From Dietzia sp. B32 (GTDB taxonomy: Bacteria > Actinomycetota > Actinomycetes > Mycobacteriales > Mycobacteriaceae), in assembly GCF_024732245.1 (NCBI RefSeq), contig NZ_CP093845.1:3172272-3236271 (forward strand): a stretch of DNA of 64,000 nucleotides. The letters run 5' to 3'. A program made the position numbers and the translations under genes. This document shows positions 1-9,045 of this stretch, in pieces (positions within the stretch are counted from its first letter, which is position 1; every line of letters begins with the position of its first letter). The notes under the pieces were generated by a model that ran no database searches, was not told where the DNA came from, and saw nothing but the letters and a program-made list of their open reading frames with translations.

Positions 1-92
1 ATCCAACTCTACGCGGCCCGCCCGCCTCCCACCGTTCGCCCACCCGTCCCCCACACGTGGCCTGGCGCACCTCCGGCCGTCGCGCGCCGGGG

Positions 93-98
93 TAGCGT
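93..98 (+). promoter_or_regulatory. candidate -10 element for the IMPase-like gene
   Basis: TAGCGT fits the actinobacterial TANNNT -10 consensus and lies 71 nt upstream of the ATG at 170. No convincing -35 is visible. The first 150 bases otherwise show no supportable gene. This is pattern matching only. Confidence 0.3.
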
Positions 99-169
99 CG
101 GATGCCGCGGACCCGCCACCGCCCCGTGGTCAGCGGGCCGCGACGCCCACGTGGAGGAAGTGAACGTCC

Positions 170-973
170 ATGGACACCCGCCACCCTGGTCACCCGCTCG
201 AGAAGCCCATCGCGGAGATGACCGACGTCGATCTCGCCGCCCGCCTCGTCGTCGACGCCGGGACCCTGGCCCGACGCCTACGCGAGGACGGCCTCGACGT
301 CCGGCGCAAGACCTCGATCTCCGATGTCGTCACCGAGGCCGACGACGCCGCGGAGCGACACATCACCGCGCTCCTGGCCGCCCACCGCCCGGCCGACGGC
401 ATCCTGGGCGAGGAGGGCACCCTCGTCTCCGGCGATTCCGAGCGGCGATGGGTCGTGGACCCCGTCGACGGCACCTTCAACTTCATCTCCGGCTCCGACT
501 ACTGGTGCTCGGCGGTCGCGGTCACCGACGGCGACGATCACCTGCTCGGGGCGGTCCACCGACCCGTCACCGGGGAGACCTTCGTCGGCGGATCGGACGT
601 GCCCACGCGCCGCAACGGGGTCCCCGTCGCCCGGTTGACCCCCGGGGACCTGGCGGCCGGCAGCCTCGCCACCTACCTCCACCCCCCCTTCTTCGACGAC
701 CCACATCTGGCCGAGCCCTTCCACCGGGTCAGTCGTGGCGCTGCGACCATCCGGATGCTCGGGTCCGGATCCGTGGACCTGGCGTCCGTCGCGTGTGGGA
801 TCCACACGGTCTGGTGCCAGCACTCCTGCCCCGAATGGGACTGGCTCCCCGGCCGCGCGCTCGTCGAGGGGGCGGGCGGGGTGTGCGCGACCGTCGAGGT
901 GAACGGCTACGACTGGTTCGTGGCCGGCCGCCCCGGCGCGGTCGAGCAGGCGGTCGACCTCCTGCGCGGCTGA
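170..973 (+). CDS. inositol monophosphatase family phosphatase
   Basis: A 267-residue protein of the Mg2+-dependent, Li+-sensitive phosphatase superfamily (inositol monophosphatase, histidinol phosphatase HisN, CysQ). Visible family motifs are GEEG in the N-terminal half, DPVDGTFNF (metal-binding DPxDGT), and WDWLPGRALVEGAGG near the C-terminus, matching the family's WDxAAG...EAGG motif. Length is normal. GGAGG at 152-156 precedes the ATG; a later ATG at 218 would shorten it by 16 residues. The next genes are the fadE24-fadE23 pair, and I recall the same order around Rv3137-Rv3140 in M. tuberculosis, where Rv3137 is called a histidinol-phosphatase-like enzyme. The substrate (inositol phosphate, histidinol phosphate or another) cannot be fixed from sequence. 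Confidence 0.85.
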   Translation: MDTRHPGHPLEKPIAEMTDVDLAARLVVDAGTLARRLREDGLDVRRKTSISDVVTEADDAAERHITALLAAHRPADGILGEEGTLVSGDSERRWVVDPVDGTFNFISGSDYWCSAVAVTDGDDHLLGAVHRPVTGETFVGGSDVPTRRNGVPVARLTPGDLAAGSLATYLHPPFFDDPHLAEPFHRVSRGAATIRMLGSGSVDLASVACGIHTVWCQHSCPEWDWLPGRALVEGAGGVCATVEVNGYDWFVAGRPGAVEQAVDLLRG

Positions 974-994
974 CACGCGCCCGCCCGGTGACGA

Positions 995-1004
995 GAACAT
1001 GTTC
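995..1004. promoter_or_regulatory. 10-bp perfect palindrome upstream of fadE24
   Basis: GAACATGTTC is a perfect palindrome between the IMPase stop and the fadE24-like start. It is shorter in spacing than an actinobacterial LexA box, so it is not an SOS site. It may be a regulator half of the fadE promoter region. Confidence 0.3.
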
Positions 1005-1026
1005 GGGAAAGGTCTGGCGCTCGGAA

Positions 1027-1042
1027 CTTACTCCGAAGTAAG
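1027..1042. promoter_or_regulatory. candidate TetR-type operator of the fadE24-fadE23 operon
   Basis: CTTACT-CCGA-AGTAAG is a perfect 6-4-6 inverted repeat about 48 nt upstream of the first acyl-CoA dehydrogenase start. Its size and symmetry suit a TetR-family dimer. The cognate regulator is not adjacent and is unknown. Confidence 0.45.
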
Positions 1043-1089
1043 GTGGCGGGGACAGCACCGTCCACCGTCCGTCACGAGAACAGCTGGTG

Positions 1090-2496
1090 ATGATGAGTAA
1101 GAACCCCACAGCCCCGTCCACGACCGGACGCGCGGAGACCTCGACACCGGGCAAGAACCCCGCGCGGATCGACGCCATCGGCGCGGCCATGCGCGCGCTG
1201 ACCACCATTACCGGGTCGGAGTTCGCCGAGCGTTTCGGCCTACGCCAGAAGGTCGACCGGGTCACCTACGAGGCCACCAAGACCGGCTTCAAGACCCTCG
1301 GTGCCGCGACCAAGTCGTTCAAGAAGGTCTCCGGCGGCGGCGCACCCAAGCGACTGCCCGACGCCGACGCCGAGGCACGACCCGACCTGTTCGACCTCAC
1401 GCTGGACGAGGACCAGCAGATGATCTCGCAGACCGTGCGCGAGTTCGCCGCCGAGGTCATCCGGCCGGCAGCGCACGACGCCGACGCCGCCGCCCAGGCA
1501 CCCGCGTCGCTGCTCGCGCGCTCGGCCGAGATCGGCGCCACCATGCTCAACGTGCCCGAGGAGTTCGAGGGCATCGCCGCCGAGCGCGGCGTGGTCACCA
1601 ACTCGCTGGTCGCCGAGGCCCTGGCCTACGGCGACATGGGCCTGGCCCTGCCCATCCTGGCCCCGTCCGGCGTGGCCACGACCCTGACGCAGTTCGGCTC
1701 GGACACCCAGCAGAAGTCGTACCTGCCGGCGTTCGCCTCCGAACAGGTCCCCGCCGCCGCCGTCGTGGTGGCCGAGCCGCGGCCGCTCTTCGACCCGTTC
1801 ACCCTCGAGACCACCGCCACCCGCACCGCCGGCGGATTCACGCTGAGCGGCGTCAAGTCGATGGTGCCCACGGCCGGCAGCGCAGAACTCTTCGTCGTCG
1901 CCGCCTCGCTCGACGGCGCGCCGACCTTCTTCGTGGTGGAGTCGGACACCGACGGACTCGTGGTGGAGGCCGATCCGTCCATGGGTCTGCGCGCCGCCGG
2001 CCTCGGCCGACTCGTCCTCACCGACGTCTCCCTGCCCGCCGACGCGATCCTCGGCGGTCCCGACGCCTCGCCGGACGACCGGTCCTCGGCCTACGCCGAC
2101 GTCATCCGCCTGTCGCGCCTGGGCTGGGCCTCCCTCGCCGTGGGCACCTCCCACGCCGTCCTGGACTACGTGACCCCGTACGTCAAGGAGCGTCACGCCT
2201 TCGGCGAGCCCATCGCCCACCGCCAGGCGGTCGCGTTCGCCGTGGCCGACATGGCCACCGAACTCGACGGCATGCGCCTGGTCACCTGGCGCGGCGCCGC
2301 CCGCGCCGAACAGGGCCTGTCCTTCGCCCGCGAGGCCGCCCTGGCCCGCAAGATCGCCGCGGACAAGGGCATGAGGATCGGCCTCGACGGTGTCCAGCTC
2401 CTCGGTGGCCACGGGTTCACCAAGGAACACCCGGTCGAGCGGTGGTACCGCGACCTGCGTGCCGTGGGAGTGGCGGAGGGCGTGGTGGTCCTGTGA
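1090..2496 (+). CDS. fadE24: acyl-CoA dehydrogenase, FadE24-like
   Basis: A 468-residue flavoprotein of the acyl-CoA dehydrogenase family, expected to introduce the 2,3-double bond in fatty acyl-CoA with FAD. An N-terminal extension of about 95 residues precedes the ACAD core, which begins near LTLDEDQQMISQTVREFA. The C-terminal arm keeps LLGGHGFTKEHPVERWYRDLRA, typical of ACADs, but the end reads VAEGVVVL where many paralogues have the catalytic EGT motif, so the position of the base is not certain. Starts GTG 1087, ATG 1090 and ATG 1093 are in frame with no clear Shine-Dalgarno. It lies 49 nt upstream of a second ACAD. Adjacent unlike ACADs can form alpha2-beta2 enzymes in mycobacteria; that is inference here. 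Confidence 0.85.
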   Translation: MMSKNPTAPSTTGRAETSTPGKNPARIDAIGAAMRALTTITGSEFAERFGLRQKVDRVTYEATKTGFKTLGAATKSFKKVSGGGAPKRLPDADAEARPDLFDLTLDEDQQMISQTVREFAAEVIRPAAHDADAAAQAPASLLARSAEIGATMLNVPEEFEGIAAERGVVTNSLVAEALAYGDMGLALPILAPSGVATTLTQFGSDTQQKSYLPAFASEQVPAAAVVVAEPRPLFDPFTLETTATRTAGGFTLSGVKSMVPTAGSAELFVVAASLDGAPTFFVVESDTDGLVVEADPSMGLRAAGLGRLVLTDVSLPADAILGGPDASPDDRSSAYADVIRLSRLGWASLAVGTSHAVLDYVTPYVKERHAFGEPIAHRQAVAFAVADMATELDGMRLVTWRGAARAEQGLSFAREAALARKIAADKGMRIGLDGVQLLGGHGFTKEHPVERWYRDLRAVGVAEGVVVL

Positions 2497-2545
2497 CCCA
2501 CGCCCGCTCCGCCACCCTCCCGAACCGGACCAAGGACCTGAAGCG

Positions 2546-3751
2546 ATGATCAACCTCGAACTCCCCAAGAAGCTGCAGGCGGGTGCGAACCAGGCCCGCC
2601 AGGTGGCCACGCAGATCTTCCGACCCGTCTCGCGTAAGTACGACCTCGCCGAGCACGAGTACCCCGTCGAGCTGGACACCCTCAAGGCCATGATGGAGGC
2701 CATGGAGGACGCCGGCCAGGCCGCCTCCGGCGCCACCATGGGATCCGGTGGCGCACCCCGGCGCGAGGGCGTGGCCAACGGCGGCAACATGAAGTCGTTG
2801 CTCAACATCATCGAGACCTGCTGGGGTGACGTCGGCCTCACGCTCTCGATCCCCCGCCAGGGGCTGGGCAACTCCGCGATCGCCGCCGTGGCGAACGACG
2901 AGCAGATGGAGAAGTTCGGCCGGGTGTGGGCCTCGATGGCCATCACCGAGCCCGACTTCGGATCCGACTCGGCGGCCGTCTCGGCCACCGCGCGGCTCGA
3001 CGGTGACGAATACGTCCTCAACGGCACCAAGATCTTCGTCACCTCCGGCGAGCGCGCGGACCACATCGTGGTGTGGGCGACCCTGGACAAGAGCAAGGGC
3101 CGCGCCGCGATCAAGTCCTTCGTCGTGCCGCGGGACCACCCCGGTGTGTCCGTGGACCGGCTCGAACACAAGCTGGGCATCCGTGCCTCCGACACCGCGC
3201 AGATCAGCTTCACCGACTGCCGCGTGCCGAAGGAGAACCTCCTGGGCGACCCGGAGATCCGCGTGGACAAGGGCTTCGCCGGCGCCATGCAGACCTTCGA
3301 CAACACCCGCCCGCTGGTCGCCGGCATGGCCGTGGGCGTGGCGCGGGCCGCGCTCGAGGAGATCCGCACCCTCCTCGAGGAGGCCGGGTTGGAGATCGAT
3401 TACGACCGGCCCGCCACCAGCCAGCCCGCCGCCGTGGCCAAGTACCTCGAGCTCGAGGCCGACTGGGAGGCGTCCTACCTGCTCACACTGCGCGCGGCGT
3501 GGATGGCGGACAACAAGATGCCCAACACCAAGGAGGCATCGATGTGCAAGGCCAAGGCCGGGCGCACCGGTTCCGCCGTGACCCTGGGTGCGGTCGAGCT
3601 GGCGGGCAGCTACGGCTACTCCGAGCGCAGTTTCCTGGAGAAGTGGTCACGCGACTCCAAGATCCTCGACATCTTCGAGGGCACCCAGCAGATCCAGCAG
3701 CTGGTGATCGCGCGCCGGATCCTGGACCTGTCCAGCGCCGAGCTCAAGTGA
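2546..3751 (+). CDS. fadE23: acyl-CoA dehydrogenase, FadE23-like
   Basis: A 401-residue acyl-CoA dehydrogenase. It shows the family flavin-contact segment MAITEPDFGSDSAAV and the C-terminal DIFEGTQQIQ motif, where the Glu is the usual catalytic base of medium-chain-type ACADs. The start is the ATG giving MINLELPKK, a sensible beginning for the all-alpha N-terminal domain. It follows the fadE24-like gene on the same strand and is probably cotranscribed, ending at a strong hairpin. The order matches Rv3139-Rv3140 of M. tuberculosis as I recall it. The pair may act as one heteromeric dehydrogenase in beta-oxidation of an unknown acyl chain. Confidence 0.9.
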   Translation: MINLELPKKLQAGANQARQVATQIFRPVSRKYDLAEHEYPVELDTLKAMMEAMEDAGQAASGATMGSGGAPRREGVANGGNMKSLLNIIETCWGDVGLTLSIPRQGLGNSAIAAVANDEQMEKFGRVWASMAITEPDFGSDSAAVSATARLDGDEYVLNGTKIFVTSGERADHIVVWATLDKSKGRAAIKSFVVPRDHPGVSVDRLEHKLGIRASDTAQISFTDCRVPKENLLGDPEIRVDKGFAGAMQTFDNTRPLVAGMAVGVARAALEEIRTLLEEAGLEIDYDRPATSQPAAVAKYLELEADWEASYLLTLRAAWMADNKMPNTKEASMCKAKAGRTGSAVTLGAVELAGSYGYSERSFLEKWSRDSKILDIFEGTQQIQQLVIARRILDLSSAELK

Positions 3752-3776
3752 GCTGACCGGAGCACCACCCACAGCA

Positions 3777-3803
3777 CCCCCGCGGACACCCGTTCCGCGG
3801 GGG
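3777..3803 (+). terminator. hairpin terminator after fadE23
   Basis: A 10-bp perfect stem (cccccgcgga / tccgcggggg) with a 7-nt loop begins 26 nt after the fadE23 stop. There is no U-tract, as is common in high-GC actinobacteria. It also lies downstream of the convergent small gene ending at 3824. Confidence 0.65.
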
Positions 3804-3823
3804 CGCTGCTCGTCGCACCCCGC

Positions 3824-4033
3824 TCATTCCAGTCGACTGCGCGGGGTCCACGCCATGATGGTCCCGCACTGTCTGCAGATATGGACGCGGTGACCGTGGT
3901 CGAGGCTGCCGCTGCGGCCGGCGTCCCATCCGACGAGGACGCGGTCGGGGCCGAGTTCGTGCCCGTAGGGACAGTGGGTGGGCGCGTCCTCGGTCCAGAG
4001 CATGGAGCGGACGGTAGCGACGGGGTCGGACAC
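3824..4033 (-). CDS. small CxxC zinc-ribbon-like protein
   Basis: A 69-residue protein with a CPYGHELGPDRVLVGW segment followed by HICRQCGTIMAW. The spaced C-x2-GH and C-x2-C pairs look like a single zinc ribbon. I recall similar short uncharacterised proteins in actinobacteria with CPNGHPLGPGRVLVGW-like starts, so I treat it as real. The GTG start is supported by GGAGG six bases upstream; an extension to 4066 lacks that support. It sits just after the protease gene's terminator, so it probably has its own promoter. No function can be assigned; nucleic-acid or partner binding through zinc is possible. Confidence 0.6.
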   Translation of the reverse strand: MSDPVATVRSMLWTEDAPTHCPYGHELGPDRVLVGWDAGRSGSLDHGHRVHICRQCGTIMAWTPRSRLE

Positions 4034-4081
4034 CTCCCGCCTCCACGGACACCCTCGTCGGCACATACGAGTGCCGACACG

Positions 4082-4126
4082 GACGAGGGGCCCGGTACCG
4101 ACTGTTCCGGTACCGGGCCCCTCGTC
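4082..4126. terminator. 18-bp perfect hairpin terminator
   Basis: Perfect 18-bp arms (4082-4099 and 4109-4126) flank a 9-nt loop, 34 nt downstream of the secreted protease stop on the minus strand. No U-tract follows. It separates the protease gene from the small zinc-ribbon gene. Confidence 0.75.
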
Positions 4127-4159
4127 GGCCCCCTCGCACGCGGGAGGCGCGGCAGACGA

Positions 4160-4870
4160 TCAGGCCATCTGGAATCCGCGACCGGGCCAGTTGCGCGCGG
4201 TGGCGTCGGCGACGATCGCGTCGAAGGAGTACCCCAGCGCGGGCAGGAAGAACGGCGACTGCGCCGCGTGGATGCACGAGGGCAGGACGGGGCCGAGGCT
4301 GCCGGCGGACCCGGCGGCCGGCGGCATGTGCCCACCGGAGATCAGTCCGACCAGGCGGCCGTCCCGCGTGATGGGCCCGCCGGAGTCGCCGTAACCGGCG
4401 CACGCGTGGCTCCAGAACCGGTCACCCTCGCGCTGCCAGGTGATGCCGCAGGTGTGCCCGGTGGACAAGCCGTCCTTGCAGACGACGTCGCCGAACTCGG
4501 GCGCGGGCGCGCGGCCCACGACGCCCGCCTGCCGGACGGGGACGGCGACGCCCGGATCCAGTCGGATCACGGAGTAGTCGAGGATCTCGTTCCGGGTGGC
4601 GATGGTGCCGATGGCACCGGCTCTCGGGTTGTCCCGGAGGTAGACCGGGGCGTTGATCCGGTCACTGCAGTGGGCGGCGGTGAACGCGACCGGCGCTCCC
4701 GCGGCGTCGTACCCCGCGGCGGTGATGGTGCATCCGGCCACTCCCCCGACCATGACGGGGGTCGCGCCTCCGACCGGCACGGCGGCCTGGGCGGCTGCGG
4801 GCACCATCAGTGTGGCGGCACCGGCCATCACGGCCGTCGCGGCGAGCTTCGCCAGACGGGTGAACCTCAT
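4160..4870 (-). CDS. secreted trypsin-like serine protease (S1)
   Basis: A 236-residue chymotrypsin-fold protease with an export signal: residues 1-29 have a basic start, a hydrophobic core and a probable AQA cleavage site. The catalytic triad is visible as His67 (TAAHC), Asp98 (ILDYSVIRLD) and Ser163 (GDSGGP). Cysteines near His67 and at 131/141 and 157 suggest disulphides as in actinobacterial streptogrisin-like enzymes. It is short, with no prodomain visible, so it probably matures by signal removal only. Substrate is unknown; extracellular protein digestion or cell-envelope processing is likely. It is transcribed alone, with a candidate -10 at 4921-4926 and a perfect terminator downstream. 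Confidence 0.88.
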   Translation of the reverse strand: MRFTRLAKLAATAVMAGAATLMVPAAAQAAVPVGGATPVMVGGVAGCTITAAGYDAAGAPVAFTAAHCSDRINAPVYLRDNPRAGAIGTIATRNEILDYSVIRLDPGVAVPVRQAGVVGRAPAPEFGDVVCKDGLSTGHTCGITWQREGDRFWSHACAGYGDSGGPITRDGRLVGLISGGHMPPAAGSAGSLGPVLPSCIHAAQSPFFLPALGYSFDAIVADATARNWPGRGFQMA

Positions 4871-4887
4871 GTACGTGTCCTTCCCAT

Positions 4888-4906
4888 CCCGGGCGGAATG
4901 CCCGGG
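4888..4906. repeat. hairpin in the protease 5' leader
   Basis: CCCGGGC-ggaat-GCCCGGG is a perfect 7-bp inverted repeat 18 nt upstream of the protease ATG, between a candidate -10 and the start codon. It would fold in the mRNA leader and could affect stability or translation. Confidence 0.4.
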
Positions 4907-4920
4907 TATACGCCCTCGAC

Positions 4921-4926
4921 AGCGTA
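4921..4926 (-). promoter_or_regulatory. candidate -10 of the protease gene
   Basis: Minus-strand TACGCT fits TANNNT and lies about 50 nt upstream of the protease ATG at 4870, leaving a short leader that contains a small hairpin. No clear -35. Confidence 0.35.
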
Positions 4927-5012
4927 GCGGCGATCAGCGACTCGCGCACTACGCCCGGGTTCGGTGAATCCTCACCGCCCCTGTGGCACTCGACCCGTCA
5001 GCCCGGATCCGG

Positions 5013-5627
5013 TCAGCGCCCCTCGACCGTGATGCGGATGGAGGGTCGCTCGTCCGGGTCGCCGCCGATCTGCGCCCAGACGGCGGCCACGACGGGTTCC
5101 AGGAACAATTCCCCCACCTGGCCCATGAGTGTGCGCACCACCTGGACCTTGTCCGAGACCCGCGTCGAGGCGTGGCCGCCGCGCCGTAGGCTGTCGACCT
5201 CCCTGGTGGTGAGCTCGACGATCGACTCGAGTAGCGGGGCGCCCCGGCCATCGGGTTCGAGGAGCGCCCGGTTGATGTACTTCACCAGCATCGGGTTGCG
5301 TTCGAGCATCTCCCGCACCGCGGCGTCGCGGGCCGCCACGACCTCGGCCGCCGATCCGGTGTGCTCGACGGTCGCCAGCGCCGCGACCACCTGCTCCACG
5401 ACGAGTTCGTCGACGGCGCGCCGCAGGCCCTCCTTGGTGCCGAAGTGGTGCTGGATCAACCCGATCGTGACGCCGACCTCGGCGGCGACGCGCCGCATCG
5501 AGACCCGGTCCTCACCGTGGTCGGAGTACAACTCCAGCGCGGCGTAGCGGATCCGCGCGCGGGCGGTGAGGTCACCGTCGGCGGACCGTGGGGCGCCGTC
5601 CACCGTGCCGGGTTCCGTTGCGCTCAC
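5013..5627 (-). CDS. TetR-family transcriptional regulator
   Basis: A 204-residue regulator read from the GTG at 5627, which has a purine-rich GAGGTGGGG upstream; extension to 5708 would run through the operator and is unlikely. The N-terminal helix-turn-helix is clear: ARIRYAALELYSDHGEDRVSMRRVAAEVGVTIGLIQHHFGTKEGL. The C-terminal ligand domain is not specific by eye. It is divergent from an acyl-CoA dehydrogenase, with a 36-bp symmetrical element between the two genes, so it most likely represses that gene and itself, released by an acyl-CoA or related ligand. That is inference from arrangement. Confidence 0.85.
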   Translation of the reverse strand: MSATEPGTVDGAPRSADGDLTARARIRYAALELYSDHGEDRVSMRRVAAEVGVTIGLIQHHFGTKEGLRRAVDELVVEQVVAALATVEHTGSAAEVVAARDAAVREMLERNPMLVKYINRALLEPDGRGAPLLESIVELTTREVDSLRRGGHASTRVSDKVQVVRTLMGQVGELFLEPVVAAVWAQIGGDPDERPSIRITVEGR

Positions 5628-5685
5628 TCGCCCCACCTCGTCTCGCCGCGACGCGCGACGCCCGAGGGCACCGCCGGAACGTCGA

Positions 5686-5721
5686 CCATACACATGCATG
5701 CCACACAATGCAGTTGTATGG
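5686..5721. promoter_or_regulatory. composite TetR operator between tetR and acyl-CoA dehydrogenase
   Basis: Two 14-nt arms, CCATACACATGCAT and ATGCAGTTGTATGG, are inverted around an 8-nt spacer with only two mismatched positions. Nested within are CCATACA/TGTATGG and TGCAT/ATGCA pairs. The element fills the divergent intergenic space and probably binds one or two regulator dimers. Confidence 0.6.
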
Positions 5722-5771
5722 TGGGGTCGTCATGGCCGCCACCGGCCCTCACCTCATCGCTGGAGTCCCCC

Positions 5772-6932
<1,161 letters not shown>

Positions 6933-8113
6933 GGGGCGGTGCCGTCCCGAGCTCGGCGACGATCGCCCGGACGGCGTCACGGCCCGCCCGGTTGGCCCCC
7001 ACGGTCGACTGGGACGGGCCGTAGCCGATGAGGAACAACCGCGGTTCGTCGATCGCCCGCCCCTCGGCCACCCGGATGCCGCCCTCCGGGGTACGCAACC
7101 CCAGGGGCGCGAGGTGGGCGATCGCGGGCCGGAACCCGGTCGCCCAGAGGATGACGTCCGCGGGTTCGAGTCGCCCGTCGGGCATCCGCACCCCGTCGGG
7201 CTCGATGCGGGTGAACATGGGGTGGCGGACCAGGACACCGCGCTCGTCGGCGCGCTCGATCCACGGTGCGCGGTACATTCCGGTGACGCGGATGACGCTC
7301 TGCGGGGGCAGTCCCTGCGCGGTGCGTTCGGCGACCCGGTCGATCGCGGCGGAGAAGTTCTCCGGCGCCGGGTCCGTCTCCCACTCGATCTCCCGCCTGG
7401 TCACCCACAGTGTCCGGGCCACTCGCGAGATCTCCTCGAGCAGCTGCGTGGCGGAGATCCCCGCGCCCACGATCACCACGCGCTGCCCGGCGAACTCCTC
7501 GGCGGCGACGTAGTCGTGGACGTGGAGCTGCCGCCCGCGGAACGTCTCCTGGCCGGGGTAGTACGGCCAGAACGGCCGGGTCCAGGTGCCAGTGGCGTTG
7601 ATGACGTAGCGCGCCGCCCAGGCCTCAGGGCGGGTGTCACCGCCTGGATCGGTGACGACGACGAGGTGGTCGGACCCCGGCCCGTCCAGCCCCGGCGTGG
7701 GTCTGCGGACCGAGCGCACGCGGACCGGCCGCCGGACATCGAGTCCGAACCGGTCCTCGTAGTCGGCGAAGTAGGGCGGCAGGACGTCCCGACTCGGGGC
7801 GGCACTGTCCACTACCGGGACGGGGTGGCCCGGGAGTTCGAAGATGCCGTTGACCGTGCTCATGGTGAGCGATTCCCACCGGTGTCGCCATGCTCCGCCG
7901 GCGGCGACCTCGGCGTCGAACATGACGAAGGTGCGCTCCCCCACCTCGGCACGGTCGACCGGCGCGAACCCCCGCCGCCGGAGGTGGTGGCCGGCCGACA
8001 ACCCGGCCTGGCCGGCACCGATCACCGCCACGTCGACCCGGCGTGCCGGGAGCTGCTGCGCGGGTGTCACCACACCATGATCGGGTACTCCCACGAACCG
8101 GTGACCACCGGCC

Positions 8114-8152
8114 GGTGTCTGTGAGCGGTATCTGTGGGCGGTATCTGTGGGC
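8114..8152. repeat. 13-bp tandem repeat, three copies
   Basis: Units are GGTGTCTGTGAGC, GGTATCTGTGGGC and GGTATCTGTGGGC, back to back between the monooxygenase start and the HxlR gene stop. Copies two and three are identical. Confidence 0.85.
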
Positions 8153-8157
8153 GGTGA

Positions 8158-8910
8158 CTACGGGCGTCTACGGTCGGCGACCGCGGGCGGGGCGACCGCG
8201 GATGGGGCGGCCGTCTGACGGGGGCGCGGCACGGACGCGAGTGTCATCGCGCCGATCCAGCCGGGGACCCGGGTGGTGACATCACCCGACCCGCTGAGCA
8301 CCACCGCCGACGTCCGGATCGCGTCCCCCCACGACCGGTCCCCTCTCCAGATCTCCACCATGGTGCGCAGGGTCGACTCGACCGTGGCGTCGATCCCGTG
8401 CCCCGGATCCGCATCGCACACGTCGACGTCGTCGCCGTTCACGACGAGCCACCAACGGGCGGTGGCCGCAGGGACGTCCGCCAGGATGAAGAGGAGCACG
8501 GTGCGGCCCCGGGGCCAGCGGTCCACCCGGACAGTGCGGCGGATGTCCCAGAAGAGCAGGTGCGGGTCGAGGTCGCGATCGCCGAGTTCACCCACCCAGC
8601 GCACCCCCCACGCCCCCAGCGCCTCCACGACCGGGCGCAGTTCCTCACCGCGTTCGGTGAGCCGATAGCTGCTGCGACCGGCGCACTCGTCTCGGCGGAC
8701 CACACCCGCGTGTTCGAGCGTCTGCAGCCGCTTGGACAGCAGCGCCGGCGACATCCTGGGATTCCCGCGGCGCAGCTCGTTGAAGTGGGTGCTGCCCGAC
8801 AGCAGCTCGCGGACGACGAGCAGGGTCCACCGCTCGTCCAGCAGCTCCATCGCCTTGGCGACGGGGCAGAACTGTCCGTATCCGGTCTTGACGACTCCTC
8901 GGCGTCCCAC
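8158..8910 (-). CDS. HxlR-family regulator with SCP2-like C-terminal domain
   Basis: A 250-residue protein. Residues about 12-105 form an HxlR winged-helix domain, with QFCPVAKAMELLDERWTLLVVRELL at its start and a conserved Cys typical of redox- or aldehyde-sensing HxlR proteins. The C-terminal half (WWLVVNGDDVDVC... to GDVTTRVPGWIGAM) resembles SCP2 sterol-carrier-like domains that follow HxlR modules in some actinobacteria. The GTG at 8910 is favoured by a GGGGG stretch seven bases upstream; upstream extension has no support. It is divergent from a methyltransferase, which it probably regulates. A hydrophobic ligand bound by the C-terminal domain is inference. Confidence 0.8.
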   Translation of the reverse strand: MGRRGVVKTGYGQFCPVAKAMELLDERWTLLVVRELLSGSTHFNELRRGNPRMSPALLSKRLQTLEHAGVVRRDECAGRSSYRLTERGEELRPVVEALGAWGVRWVGELGDRDLDPHLLFWDIRRTVRVDRWPRGRTVLLFILADVPAATARWWLVVNGDDVDVCDADPGHGIDATVESTLRTMVEIWRGDRSWGDAIRTSAVVLSGSGDVTTRVPGWIGAMTLASVPRPRQTAAPSAVAPPAVADRRRP

Positions 8911-9045
8911 TCTAGACCCCCGATCGCGCCGGATACCGGTACAGATCGTGAACCGTGCCCGCTTCAGATCCGGGACTGGAGCCCACCGCCACCGCGGCGC
9001 AGGATCGAACTGTCCCACTCCCGCACATCCATCCGGAGGCTTCCC

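Noticed and set aside
995-1004. LexA (SOS) box at GAACATGTTC
   Set aside because: Actinobacterial LexA sites have four bases between GAAC and GTTC; here there are two, and the downstream genes are fatty acid enzymes.
151-1041. Second reading frame over the phosphatase gene
   Set aside because: Arg/Pro-rich shadow of the real gene with no family motif.
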